Of a DNA stretch of 64,000 nt, positions 44,985 through 55,270 are shown in pieces. Origin of the DNA: Azolla caroliniana. Lineage: Eukaryota > Polypodiophyta. The notes under the pieces were generated by a model, which saw only the letters and a program-made list of their open reading frames with translations, did no database searches and was not told where the DNA came from. The stretch spans positions 6,820,001 to 6,884,000 of the forward strand of contig JBHGNT010000022.1 in NCBI GenBank assembly GCA_043228905.1. The letters run 5' to 3'. Position numbers and translations under genes: made by a program. How positions within the stretch are numbered: position 1 is the first letter of the stretch; each line of letters starts with the position of its first letter.

Positions 44985-45605
44985 TGTCCCTCCTATGGGA
45001 ACAACCGATTGGTCAGGCCGAGTGTCAACCGTCAAAGAGATGGAGAGTCGATAGTAGGAGAATCCAAGTCGAAGACACAGACAACTAGTCGGGTCGGCTG
45101 GATGGTCGAAGATAAGGCTAACTAGTTGGGCCGATTGGACAACCGACACTGGAGTCGACTAGTCGAATCGACTAATTGATCAATCTGTTGAATAACTATT
45201 ATTTTTATAATAGGAATGATAGTAGCAGTGCCTACATTTGTAAATAGCCCATACAATGTATAAGTATAAATACACTTAGGGCAAACATTGTAGAATAGAA
45301 CAGTTGTGAGCCTCCGTTGTTAGAGTGTGATAGAGAAGAGAGAGGGCGAGAGCGAACGACGCCATAGCTAAGTGAGCTTAGACGTCAAGAGCCCTATGAG
45401 GCTGTTACACTCTACGGTGAAAGAGTGTTTGTAATCTCCTCGTCTTGTATATCCACTGGATAATGAAGATATGTTCTCCCGTGGTTTTCCCCGTTTAGAG
45501 TTTCCACGTAAAACTGTGTATCTTGTTCATTTTGTTGTTTTTTTGTTTCCTAGTTGTGTATTTTCGGCATATCTTTCTCACGAATATTTGATTCAAATTC
45601 AACAA
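44985..45605 (+). repeat. 5' LTR of copia T
   Basis: About 621 bp from TGTCCCTCCTATGG to AAATTCAACA. A TATAAATA sequence near 45263 is a likely TATA box. The right copy lies outside the window, so the left end is inferred from the TG and the end of gypsy I homology. Confidence 0.75.
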
Positions 45606-45608
45606 ACT

Positions 45609-45620
45609 GGTATCAAAGCA
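45609..45620 (+). promoter_or_regulatory. primer binding site of copia T
   Basis: TGGTATCAAAGC three bases after the LTR: the initiator tRNA-Met primer site with one transition. Confidence 0.85.
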
Positions 45621-45630
45621 AGGTTGAAGA

Positions 45631-47022
45631 TGGAAGGAGGTGTGAGCGGCTTCCCAGGCATGATAGTTCTAAACTCTCAGAACTTGTAGACTAGAAGATA
45701 AAGATGGAGGACCTTCTCATAGTCAAAGATCTCTACGAGCCAATCGATAGAGAAAAAATACCCACCGGGGTATTAGAGTTGGAATGGAAATTTCTTAACA
45801 AAAAGGTGGTGGCCACCATCTGACAATGTGTCGATGTTAATGTCCTTCAACATGTGGCGAACAACACAAATGCCTACAAGATGTGGCAAAAACTGTTAGG
45901 CCTATATGAGAGGAAGAACACCCTCAACAAAACATCCTTGATGAGAAAGATTCTGAGACTGTAATACAAGGACGGGGAAAGCATAGTTGAACATGTAAGC
46001 ACATTCATGGGGTATGTGAACCAACTTGCGGCAACCAGGTTTCCCCTTGAAGATGCAATGCAAGCCATCCTATTGTGCACCCTGTCGAACAACTAGGAGA
46101 ATCTGGTGATGACTCTCAGCACCTCGTATCAGGAAGAGAACTTTTCTCTACAAGCAGTAGAGACAAGTATCTTGAACGAGGAGACTAGAACGAAGGACAA
46201 GGGTTTCCAAGCCCAATCAGAGTCAAACTTGACTCAACACACCGGTAGAGGAAGGAACCGACAAAGGAGTCCACCAAGTAGAGAAAAGTCCTACTCTAGA
46301 TCCAAGTCCAGAGGTAAGCTAACATGCTTCTATTATGGAAATCCTGGACACTTTTAGAAGGACTGCCAACACCTCAAGAAGGACAAGGGTTTCGGAAATA
46401 ATGTCGAATCCAGGAAGATTCCTGATGAAAAGGGCACATCGGTTGTAGCTACAAGTATGGAGGAAATCCTATTCATTTGTGAGCAGGCAAACACAAATCT
46501 TGCAAGCGAAGAGTGCACCTGGGTAATCGACTCGGGTGCATCATTCCACATATCTCCATCAAGAGAATGTTTCTCGACTATGTAAAGATGGGAGATCATG
46601 GAGAGTGCAAGATAGCAAGCATTGGAAGTGGGTGCCTGATGATGTCGACTGGTTATCGACTGATGTTGAGGGAACTTCGGCATGTCCCCGATATCAGATA
46701 GAATCTAATATCGATTGGAAGGCTACAATGGTAGCTTCCGAAACGGCAAGTGGTAGTTCTGTTGTGGCAAACTCATAGTGGCATAAACACAGAAAGAAGG
46801 CACTTTGTATATGATGCATGCCTGACTAGAACTAGTGCACACAGATGTGTGCCATGTAGATGCTCCATCGCATTGAGGTGGACAATACTTCATAACGTTT
46901 ATTGATGACTATAGTCGGAAGACGTGCGCCTTTATACTGAAGTCAAAGGATCAAGTACTGTCAATGTTCAAGGAGTTCCAACCAAGAACCGAATGGGAGT
47001 CGGGTCGGAAGTTGAAGGTTGT
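45631..47022 (+). pseudogene. copia T Gag and protease
   Basis: The ATG at 45631 opens MEGGVSGFPG; stops follow at NSQN and beyond. Gag reads KMEDLLIVKDLYEPID, LLGLYERKNTLNKTSLM and LVMTLSTSYQEENFSL. The knuckle near 46324-46366 is CFYYGNPGHF, a stop, then KDC; its second cysteine is tyrosine. The protease WVIDSGASFHIS (about 46516-46550) keeps DSG. Integrase begins in degraded form and is cut at 47022. Confidence 0.85.
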
Positions 47023-47457
47023 TGTTGAGCGGACAAGCTCAAACAGATCCGGATCGGCTGAACAAGCTAGAGCCGAACCGGAGTCTGAAATGAAGAACCG
47101 GATCGGTGTCCGGATGGTATCTAGAACCAGGAGCCGGATCGGATTGTAACCAGTAGGCCGTTAGAGGCTAACAAATCCAGCCTAGTACGTAGGCATATTT
47201 TTGGGAGTTAGTGTTAGTCGCTCATATGAGCATTGAAGTACATGTCAGTACTTTCACGAACTTGTATAAAAGTGCTCACTGAGCACATTGTATATGCATA
47301 GTGTTATTTTTTTAATTTAGTTTATGCTTTTTGCTCTCTCTATCTCTCTTGTGTATTCTTTGTTCTTAAGCTTCAATTAAATATTCATTCTCTGTATTTA
47401 TTGTTGTAATCCGGCTAAGCCAGTTTTTCTACAAGCTTCCACACGCTATTCTTTTCA
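47023..47457 (+). repeat. 5' LTR of copia S
   Basis: 435 bp, TGTTGAGCGGACAAG to ATTCTTTTCA, pairing with the 437-bp 3' LTR. CTTGTATAAAAG near 47262 is a likely TATA box. Confidence 0.93.
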
Positions 47458-47470
47458 CGGTATCCGAGTG
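47458..47470 (+). promoter_or_regulatory. decayed primer binding site of copia S
   Basis: CGGTATCCGAGTG directly follows the LTR, a mutated form of TGGTATCAGAGC. Confidence 0.75.
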
Positions 47471-47557
47471 CGAGGGTTGAGAACCTCTATTGCCGACAAC
47501 TGCTCGAAATGGACAAACCCTAATCACCAATAAAAGAACAAACCAAAAAGAGAAAGT

Positions 47558-48295
47558 ATGGACAGAAATATGGCGAACTCGCTTCCTACGGAAAATCTTG
47601 ACCGGAGCAACTATGGTATAAAATGCACCAGTACCTGTTGGAACTTGGGGCATGGATACTGGAGCTACATGGAAGGAGCAAATGAAGCAACGCCGGGTTC
47701 GGCACATAAGGACTTCCCGGCATGGGAGCAAGGAGTGAGCAAATTACTTTATTGCCTCACATCTTGTGTGCACGACTAGATGCTCGGGTACATTAGAGAT
47801 GCAAAGTCATTGAAGGAGGCCTGGTAAAATCTTCGAAAGATTTTCGTTGCAAGTACCACTGCTCAGAAGTTGCAGCTCTGGCAAGAGCTCAACAGTGTCT
47901 GTCCATTGGACATGTCGGTCATCGATGACACCACCAAGTTCAAGGAGATCTGCGACGCGCTCGGCTCCATCAACGTGAGGGTGGACGAGGACGAGATGGT
48001 CTAGATCTGCATCGGTGGTCTAGCACAACGGTATGGGCCAATCTGGATGGCAATTTGCACCCGGGAGAAACCATTGTCCTTCTTCGACCTGCAATCGATG
48101 CTAATGGTCGATGAAAACTACGTGAGTGGGTCGAGGACCACTCAATCGGACATCCAGATGTTGTACACGGAGGCGGATCGGCCTCGTGGGTGTAGGGAAC
48201 GAAGTGGGTTGGCACGCAATGGAGGTAGCCGACAAAAGCAGAACCGGAGGCACAAAGATAGTCCCGACAGTAGTTTTGGACCCACCACTAGTAGG
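47558..48295 (+). pseudogene. copia S Gag, first part
   Basis: MANSLPTENLDRSNYG at 47570 matches the copia K Gag start; an ATG four codons upstream is also in frame. Stops follow at SCVHD and KEAW. The later block reads ICIGGLAQRYGPIWMAI and SFFDLQSMLMVDENYV. The coding ends at SFGPTTSR where gypsy A-right is inserted; the zinc knuckle lies on the other side at 57570. Confidence 0.85.
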
Positions 48296-48406
48296 TGTCA
48301 GGAATAGTACTAAAGACGGAGAGGGAATTACTACTAGAGGTAGAGGAGGATGAGTACTATGAGTACTTAAGAGGAGAAGATGGTGTGGAACTCACGAGAG
48401 AGAGAG

Positions 48407-48475
48407 ATAGATAGATAGATTATATTATCGTCTTCGAAGATCAAATATGACCTATGAGACCAAAAATATTACATT
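48407..48475 (-). other. LINE 3' UTR and microsatellite tail
   Basis: After the ORF2 stop, the minus strand has a short UTR containing GGTCTCATAGGTCA and CTTCGAAGACGATAATATA, then TATC repeats (48407-48421). The same terminal sequence, diverged, ends the insert at 17938. Confidence 0.75.
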
Positions 48476-51400
48476 TCACGTGATACGTGTGAAAGTGAGT
48501 AGTGACTCTCGATGTTCAAGAACTTTACCAATGAATGTTGCAATCGAGAGTGCACATTGTGGTTGTGAGAGGAATTCATGCAAAGATTGGGCTCGATCGA
48601 AGAGATGTGGAAAGCATGGTCGAATATGATCAAAGGCAGAGCATTGTATCAAAGTGTGATACTCAGACTCGCGAACTTGTTTAGGGCAAAGTGTGCATAG
48701 CCGACCACTCTCATCACTTGTACCCCAACGCCCTGTTTCACATCGCAATGCATGTGAGCTAAGTCGCATGGAAGCAATGGTTCGAATGGCAGATAACGGT
48801 ATGGGCTCTAACATGTATGGATGTGTACGATTTCCCCGTTCCGCAAAGAATATGGTTTTGTAGTTAGGTGCAACATGTGTAGTATAATGTGTGAAGCGTG
48901 AGCCTCCACATTTGTCCCATGTCATGATACATTGGCGTTGCAAAAATGCCTCATTTACAGAGGAATCTAATGATGCATCATGAAGCAAGTGTCTCGCAGC
49001 CCATCTACCAAACCATTTTTCTATATCTTGCATCCAACCGGAACACAAAATTTTGCTTTTATGCGTCTTTTGGATCTTTTTGCTTGCTTCCCACGCAATT
49101 CTAGGAAGTCGATGTGAGGGACTTTTTTGAACCTTAAGCATGTATTCAACAACCCTTTCCATGGCCATGATCTCAATGGGAAGCGATCCCGTCTCAAGGA
49201 GGAGGAGGGTGTAGGGCGTTTGTTTCTTAACTTGTAGAAACTTGGTAAGAAAATGCTTTTGGACATTTTCAAACTCTTTCCACATAGACTTAGGGATGCT
49301 ACCGCCCCATACTTCCACCCCATAGAGAAGAACTGGTGTCACCAAAGTGTCAAAAAGATATTTCTTGAGGACCCAACACTTAATATCTCCAAGATTGCAT
49401 GTGTTCTCAAATGCATAGTATGCTCGTTTGCCTGCCTCTAAGCGGCGTGTAGCACATTCATTCCATCTATGATTTGAAGGAACTTCAAGGCCAAGATATT
49501 TGAAGCTTTCCACACATTCAAGTGGCTCATTGTTGTACATAATGCATGGTTTATCTCTTTTTTGGCTCTTCACAAGCATAATCTTTGTTTTAGAGCTATT
49601 GACACTTAATTTAGTATGCATGCAAAATTTTTCCAATGCCTTCATAAGCTTTTGTGCATCTCCTAAAGTATTTGCAAAAAGCACTACGTCATCTGCATAT
49701 AGCAAAAGCATAATCACAACATTCCCAATGGCAACTTCTTCAACACATTCTTCCTTTGCAAACTTGGTAACCATTTCTTCCAATTCATCAATGCATAGAC
49801 CAAATAGTGTTGGTGAGAGTGGGCATCCTTGCTTAACACCAATAGTGCTTTTGAAAAAATCTGAAAGTTTATCTTTCATGCGCACACAACATATAACCTT
49901 CTCATAAATTCGGGAAATTGCAAGCATATATTCACTTGGCACCTCAAGTTCTTCCATTCGCCTCCAAAGATGCTCACGAGGTACCATATCAAAAGCTTTC
50001 TTGAAGTCTACAAAGCAACAATATAAACCTTTACCTCTAAGGCGACTTTCCTCCATTAATACTCGAAGGGTGATAAGGTGATCAATGGTGCTATGGTGTT
50101 TCCGAAAGCCAGCTTGTCCATAAGCTCTCTTACCACTTTTTTCAGCCCATACACTTATCTTTGATTCCATTATACATCCAAATAGTTTTGCCATTAATGA
50201 GCCAACCATGATGGTTCGATAATTGTTTACATTATTTATATCTCCACCTTTATGTAAAGGTTTGATCCAATTTGTAGTCCAATCGTACGGCATACCATGT
50301 TGCAATGCATCATTAAACATATCGCTTATCCATATATGTGCTTCCTTTCCCGTCCATTTGAGCATTTCAACCTTTATACATTGAAGATCGCTTGCCTTTC
50401 GAGAGGCCAATTTCTTAAGTCCTATGCATATATCTTCAATTGTAAAGAAGGAAGGCATATGTGAAAGAGAACCATAACACATCATCTTTCCGGCAAGAGA
50501 TAACTCATATAAATTCTTACAATGCATAGACAAGTCGTGAAGAGTTAAGTCACCATAACTCTCAACACGTTTTCCCTTTAGATTTCCCCAAAATTTAGCA
50601 CATGCATGTGCTTTCTCTTGCGTTTGGATAAATTGTTGAGTAACTTCCCATATTCTTCTCTTTCTTTGAATAAGCCTTTTATACTCATGCAAATGCTTTT
50701 GGTAATTCTCTTTATCCTTAACTACATCCAAAACCATAAGGCACTTTCGAGCTTCACGACATTCTTTATCAAACCATTTTTTCCTAAGTTTCTTGGTGCA
50801 TTTCCAAGATGTGCGGTTGGTCGAAAAACATTTGTTTGTACATGAGAGAATGACTTTCTTGAAAGCTTCCCATTTGCATTCTAGTGTGGCACCATGTTGT
50901 ATCTTTGTCATTTGTAACATATCCTCAACCATCTTGGAATACATGGGTGCTCGCTTAAGGTTCATGCTCAAGTGCGGTTGTTTATTATCTTCAATAGCCT
51001 TCTCACAATCAAACCTATGCATACATTTGAGATCAATACATAAAGGCCTATGATCTGATTCCGGTGTCCATTCACCAAGTGAGAATTTATGTATACGATC
51101 CAAAATACCTTCGGAAAGTAGCACATAATCAATCACACTATTTCCGTTGTATTTTCTACATGTAAAACCATTAGTGTTGGGCCATAAGGAAATACCATTT
51201 GCAATAAGCAATCCGGTACTATTGCACATTTGTAGGAGTAGTTTCCCAAATTGGTCCGGATCTTTTTCATCGCTAGAAGAGCGGTTATACATTTGCATAT
51301 CCTCTTGCATCCTTGAGATATGTGGCATGAAAGATTCTTGTGAATCAAGTTGGAAACTTCTTGTACAAGCATTCATGTCACCAAAGACAATAACTTCCCC

Positions 51401-51850
51401 TTTGGATTTGAAATAAGCAATATCATCTTCTAGATTGGCAAACGGTTGATCTTTATCCAAACAAGCATAAAAGTTAGAATCTTGATGAGGAATGTAACAT
51501 CCAACAACAAAAGTGGGCAAATCATTAGGTGTTTCTATTTTGAGCCATATGTAGCATTTATTTTCATCATTTTTTATGATTGACACATATTTCTCTATTT
51601 CCTTCTTAATCAAACATGCCACCCCTCCTTGTCCTCTTCTTTGTCTTGGATTTTTCTTCCATATCAAAGAGTGTACATTATAGTTTCCTAAACCTTGAAT
51701 CCTTTGAGTATCATGCTCCCATGTTTCAACAAGAAGTGTGATATCCGAGTCATTGGTGAACTCCTCTATGCCAAATCCCGCATTCCATGGGTATCCATTG
51801 CAATTCCAAAAGCATAGTCGTAAAAGGCGTGGGTTAGTCTCATAGATCAC
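48476..51850 (-). CDS. LINE ORF2: endonuclease and reverse transcriptase (1124 codons)
   Basis: Encodes nicking and target-primed reverse transcription. The AP-type endonuclease (residues 1-280) shows FWNCNGYP (about 14-21), VETW (41-44), FGDMNA (156-161) and ESDHRPL (264-270). RT (about 525-765) shows FVDFKKAFD (613-621), GVKQGCPLSP (671-680) and LLYADDVVLFA (716-726), with catalytic aspartates intact. A C-terminal CCHC finger lies near 1050-1075 (CTLCPKQVRESEYHTLIQC). The frame opens at GTG; the first ATG is codon 159, inside the endonuclease GDxN motif, so AUG initiation there could not give an active endonuclease. Confidence 0.95.
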   Translation of the reverse strand: MIYETNPRLLRLCFWNCNGYPWNAGFGIEEFTNDSDITLLVETWEHDTQRIQGLGNYNVHSLIWKKNPRQRRGQGGVACLIKKEIEKYVSIIKNDENKCYIWLKIETPNDLPTFVVGCYIPHQDSNFYACLDKDQPFANLEDDIAYFKSKGEVIVFGDMNACTRSFQLDSQESFMPHISRMQEDMQMYNRSSSDEKDPDQFGKLLLQMCNSTGLLIANGISLWPNTNGFTCRKYNGNSVIDYVLLSEGILDRIHKFSLGEWTPESDHRPLCIDLKCMHRFDCEKAIEDNKQPHLSMNLKRAPMYSKMVEDMLQMTKIQHGATLECKWEAFKKVILSCTNKCFSTNRTSWKCTKKLRKKWFDKECREARKCLMVLDVVKDKENYQKHLHEYKRLIQRKRRIWEVTQQFIQTQEKAHACAKFWGNLKGKRVESYGDLTLHDLSMHCKNLYELSLAGKMMCYGSLSHMPSFFTIEDICIGLKKLASRKASDLQCIKVEMLKWTGKEAHIWISDMFNDALQHGMPYDWTTNWIKPLHKGGDINNVNNYRTIMVGSLMAKLFGCIMESKISVWAEKSGKRAYGQAGFRKHHSTIDHLITLRVLMEESRLRGKGLYCCFVDFKKAFDMVPREHLWRRMEELEVPSEYMLAISRIYEKVICCVRMKDKLSDFFKSTIGVKQGCPLSPTLFGLCIDELEEMVTKFAKEECVEEVAIGNVVIMLLLYADDVVLFANTLGDAQKLMKALEKFCMHTKLSVNSSKTKIMLVKSQKRDKPCIMYNNEPLECVESFKYLGLEVPSNHRWNECATRRLEAGKRAYYAFENTCNLGDIKCWVLKKYLFDTLVTPVLLYGVEVWGGSIPKSMWKEFENVQKHFLTKFLQVKKQTPYTLLLLETGSLPIEIMAMERVVEYMLKVQKSPSHRLPRIAWEASKKIQKTHKSKILCSGWMQDIEKWFGRWAARHLLHDASLDSSVNEAFLQRQCIMTWDKCGGSRFTHYTTHVAPNYKTIFFAERGNRTHPYMLEPIPLSAIRTIASMRLSSHALRCETGRWGTSDESGRLCTLCPKQVRESEYHTLIQCSAFDHIRPCFPHLFDRAQSLHEFLSQPQCALSIATFIGKVLEHRESLLTFTRIT

Positions 51851-51862
51851 GTGTCCCTATTT
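51851..51862 (-). promoter_or_regulatory. in-frame UAG between LINE ORF1 and ORF2
   Basis: Minus strand AAA TAG GGA CAC, then the first ORF2 codon. ORF1 and ORF2 are in the same frame with only this stop between them. UAG followed by G is known to permit readthrough in some retroelements; readthrough here is inference. Confidence 0.6.
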
Positions 51863-52726
51863 GCCTACATTTCCATCTTTAAGCACATCCTTAACCTTGT
51901 TTTTCAATCTTTCTTCATATGCTTTACGACGAGCATTTTGTTGTGAGATAGTACGATCTTCACTCACAAAGCATTGTGTACCTTTGAGGTATACCCAACT
52001 ATTTTCGAGTATGATCCGCCGCTTTGTATCATCTGTCATTGTGCATACAATAGGCCTTTCTCCGGAGCGAGTAACACCATGTTTCCCAACTCGGTGTGCC
52101 CCATATACATTCACATCTGACATCCCATAATGCATGCTAAAAAATTCACCAATGGCCTTTCCAAGGGATGCGGGTCTTTCCATACTCTCTTCTTTAATCC
52201 CACGGACGACAATGTTCTTTGATCGTCGTTCGCGTTCTTTCAATTCTCGGACATCTATGCTTTCTATATTCTTCTCTTGATGCATCACATGCATATTAGA
52301 TGAGTTTGATAACACATCCCCACCACATACATCGGCCCATGACTTCGTTGTACATACATTTTTCATCTCACTTACATCCCGCCTCATCGTATCCAATTTT
52401 TCTTCTTTTAATGCTTCCTTTAACTCAATCTTGTTAAGGCGCTCATTTGTTTCAAATGATGCTCTTTTACATTCTTGAATCTCTTCTTGAAGTTTTGCAA
52501 CCACTTGTTTAAGACTTTCATTCTCAATGACAACACTTTGGAGCTTAGTATTCTCTTTCATTAACATCCTAATCTCTTCACCTTGCTTGTTTATGGTTTC
52601 TTGAAGAGAAATCAAGTGACTCATAAGCATTTTGTCCATTGCATTAGAATCGAGATTTGTTGGTGATCTCGGCTCATTATCAATCATACCCCCAAACTTT
52701 GCGGCGGTTTTACGAGTATTTGCCAT
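51857..52726 (-). CDS. LINE ORF1 protein (289 codons)
   Basis: Probably the RNA-binding and chaperone protein of the element. It begins with ATG at 52726. Residues of about 35-125 are heptad-rich (LISLQETINKQGEEIRMLM, LKQVVAKLQEEIQECK), indicating a coiled coil for oligomerisation. From about residue 165 an RRM-like part starts RSKNIVVRGIKEE and is followed by AHRVGK, RPIVCTM and RRIILENSW, as in L1-type ORF1 proteins. The C-terminus is basic. It ends with TAG at 51859-51857. Confidence 0.88.
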   Translation of the reverse strand: MANTRKTAAKFGGMIDNEPRSPTNLDSNAMDKMLMSHLISLQETINKQGEEIRMLMKENTKLQSVVIENESLKQVVAKLQEEIQECKRASFETNERLNKIELKEALKEEKLDTMRRDVSEMKNVCTTKSWADVCGGDVLSNSSNMHVMHQEKNIESIDVRELKERERRSKNIVVRGIKEESMERPASLGKAIGEFFSMHYGMSDVNVYGAHRVGKHGVTRSGERPIVCTMTDDTKRRIILENSWVYLKGTQCFVSEDRTISQQNARRKAYEERLKNKVKDVLKDGNVGK

Positions 52727-52989
52727 TGTACGGACAAACCGTACGGGAAAAGAGAGACAAAGAGGGAAGGAGAGAGAATGTACCTTTCACTCGATTTAGG
52801 GCTTCAAAATCTACCTTCCGTTTGAGGAACCGTGGGGCAAAGATGGCTGCGGATGAAAATGCTCATAACTTCTCGCCACGGTAACGGAATTCAGTAAATG
52901 AACATTCTTTAGAAAGCTCTCTCAAAGAGCTTTCCAACGAGCTATAGAACGTAGAAAACGATGGCCGGAGTGAACTTACAGAGAGCTTT

Positions 52990-52992
<3 letters not shown>
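52727..52992 (-). other. LINE 5' untranslated region
   Basis: About 266 bp between the LTR microsatellite and the ORF1 start. It includes an imperfect palindrome near 52913-52936 (AAAGCTCTCTCAAAGAGCTTT). It would be expected to carry the internal promoter; no specific element is identified. Confidence 0.6.

Positions 52993-53022
<30 letters not shown>
52993..53022 (+). repeat. GA microsatellite at the LINE insertion point
   Basis: A (GA)15 run in the gypsy A LTR, flanking the LINE 5' end. The same LTR position holds 38 bp of GA at 57219-57256. Confidence 0.85.
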
Positions 53023-53027
<5 letters not shown>

Positions 53028-53326
53028 GGCAATGGAAGATATATATTATATAAGAACAACTAGGAGTCTTAAGACTGGCGTTGAACCGAATTGCTTCGAA
53101 ATAGTGCCTCGTGCCTCTTTTTATTGTGTTGTCAAGAGTACTACTAAAGTTTCTAGAATGTTCCAAAGAAATCTAGAACATATATCAATTTTTTATAGTG
53201 AAATAATAAATGGAAACAAATATTCTTTGTGTTATAATGTATAGTTTAATGGTAGGGCTTTAACCCATGTGACACAAGGTCATGGCTTCAAATCTTCTTA
53301 AAGCCATACAATGCTATATCATGACA

Positions 53327-53352
53327 CTATCCCCCCCCCCCCCCCCCTTAAG
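53327..53352 (-). other. expanded polypurine tract of gypsy A-right
   Basis: Minus strand CTTAAG, then a run of 17 G, then ATAG directly before the 3' LTR. The equivalent site in gypsy A-left has six G. Confidence 0.85.
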
Positions 53353-55270
53353 ATGATGAGTATGATAACCTGGTTTGTCGGGGTATTGTCAATGGAAGTT
53401 CCAAATAAGAGCTCAAGTGTTTGCTACACTCTCGACTGGTTCCCAAGTACACTTGCTTGGACTAAAGCCTAGCCAATCGACCAAATAGTAGAGCTTGTTA
53501 CGAACAATCTTGGAATCAAGGATGGTAGGAACTTCGTACTCCGGTCTTGCTTTAAGCTCGATCGAGGGTGGAGGTGCTGTAATACGATTTGGAATAGTGT
53601 ATATGCCCATATATGTATGTGTCATGGAAATTTTGGACTACTTGAAGGTGACAAGAACCATTAGGAACATACAAGAGTTTCTTAGAGAATAGTAATCCAT
53701 CATGACATTCGAATTGTCGATAGTCCGTACCTCGTTGTTGCGACTATGAACAAGATGCCCGAGAGGGATTAATTTGCGCTAGAATGGCTTGAGCAAAAGT
53801 GTCTATCTTGAAGTCTTCACATATGGTATGGATAATGTGGGAATCCAATGGCGTGTCGAAAACCCACATTACTCGGAGTCGTGTCAGTCCCAGGATTACT
53901 TGCTTATGATTATCGAATGCTGGATCACCGGCACGAGTGTCGTGATAATGCAGCTGCCTTCCCTTACTTCTTCCTAGGACGATATGTAATTTTGAAGTCA
54001 AAACGAGCTTGACGTCAATTTAATACACAAGCATTCTGGAAGTAGGCAAGATTTTTGTGATCACTGAATATAGTGATTTGATGAGAAGATCCCTCTAAAA
54101 ATTGCCTCCATTGTGTAAAAGAGTTCACTATTGCTAATAGCTCCTTGTCATGTATTTCATTGTTTATTTCGGCGGCGTCAAACTTGCACGAGTGCAAATT
54201 CCACCTGGTTGCATCCAAAACTACATTATTCCAATTTTGCATAAAGACAATGTTCTCGAAATCATTTGAGTACTAATAGTACATGAGAATCATGCTCGTC
54301 TTGAGGCTTCGAATAAACTAGTAGATCATCCAAATAGATGATCAAATAGATATCCAAGAGATCTCACAATATATCATTTGCCATGTGCTGGAAGACTATT
54401 GGCACATTGGTGAGACCGAATGGCATAAATGTATACTCAAAGTGCCCATATCGGATGCGAAAAGTGGTCTTCCATTCATCTCCCACTCGGATCCGTATGA
54501 GGTTACATGCTCTTCGTAAGTCGATCTTTGTATAGAACTTTGCACCATTAATCCGTTCTAAAAGACTCGAGATAAGGGGAAGTGCATACATATTCCTGAT
54601 AGTGACCTTATTCAAGCCATAGTAATCCCCGATGAGACGAAGTGATCCATCGTTTTTCTCGACAAAGAAAATGAGTGCGCCGGTGGGAGATTTCGAATGT
54701 CGAATGAACTCGTTTGCCAAATTCTCCTCTATGTAGGCTCGAAGGACTTCTAACTCAGTTGATGACAAGTTGTACATCAGTCCCCATGGTGGCTCTTTTC
54801 TTGGTTGTAAATCAATGGGACAATCATACAGTCGATGATGAGGAAGAGTACTGGCTTGTACCTTATCAAACACGTCAACATAATGACGATACTTCTCTAA
54901 AAGTTGAACTATGGATTCCTCTTTAGTGGTGTTGGAAGGTTTTATTGATACTGCGAAAAGAAACATTGATTCCTTGCGTCCTTCTTCACGCAATTGATGT
55001 AGCAAAATGGTTGAAATTCTATGAGTAGATCCTCGGGTTTGTCGATACCGGATTTCTCTTGTTTTGGAATCTATGCCTGGGTTATGTAATTTGAACCATG
55101 GTAAACCCAAGACAATTGGGTACTCTGGACTACTAATTATATTAAATGATACTACACACACCAAATCAACAAACAGTTGTTACAGAATTGGGCGTAATTC
55201 CTATCCATTAAGCAAGAATTGGCTCCGGAATCTAAGAGTGCTAAGACATGTACTAGAGGGGTACTTTTTG
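53353..55270 (-). pseudogene. gypsy A-right pol: protease end, RT, RNase H, chromodomain
   Basis: Right to left: protease end VLGLPWFKLHNPGID; RT start at 54364-54800 ([31 protein letters not shown]); catalytic YLDDLLVYS near 54320; a deletion joining RT (GCNQVEF) to RNase H remnants (FDAAEINNEIHDKELLAIV); then loss of nearly all integrase, joining DTYMG to IYTIPNR; and the chromodomain at 53413-53560 (YEVPTILDSKIVRNKLYYL, CTWEPVE). It cannot encode an active enzyme set. Confidence 0.85.

Larger units (their letters stand above)
48407..52992 (-). mobile_element. non-LTR retrotransposon (LINE) with two intact ORFs
   Basis: In element sense: a 5' UTR of about 266 bp, ORF1, ORF2, a 50-bp 3' UTR and a TATC-type microsatellite tail instead of poly(A). 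Both ORFs are uninterrupted over 4.2 kb, in strong contrast to every surrounding element, so it is the youngest insertion. It lies in the GA microsatellite of a gypsy LTR, so its target duplication cannot be separated from the repeat. The clade is uncertain; microsatellite 3' tails are known from RTE- and I-like lineages. Confidence 0.9.
48296..53326 (-). repeat. 3' LTR of gypsy A-right, interrupted by a LINE
   Basis: LTR sequence is present at 48296-48406 (TGTCAGGAATAGTAC to the GA run) and 52993-53326 (GA run to ATATCATGACA). Together these make about 445 bp, matching the 451-bp 5' LTR. A tRNA-like A box (TAGTTTAATGGT) is near 53242. Confidence 0.88.

Noticed and set aside
49500-51416. Plus-strand open frames opposite LINE ORF2
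   Set aside because: They are shadows of a 1124-codon conserved endonuclease/RT frame.
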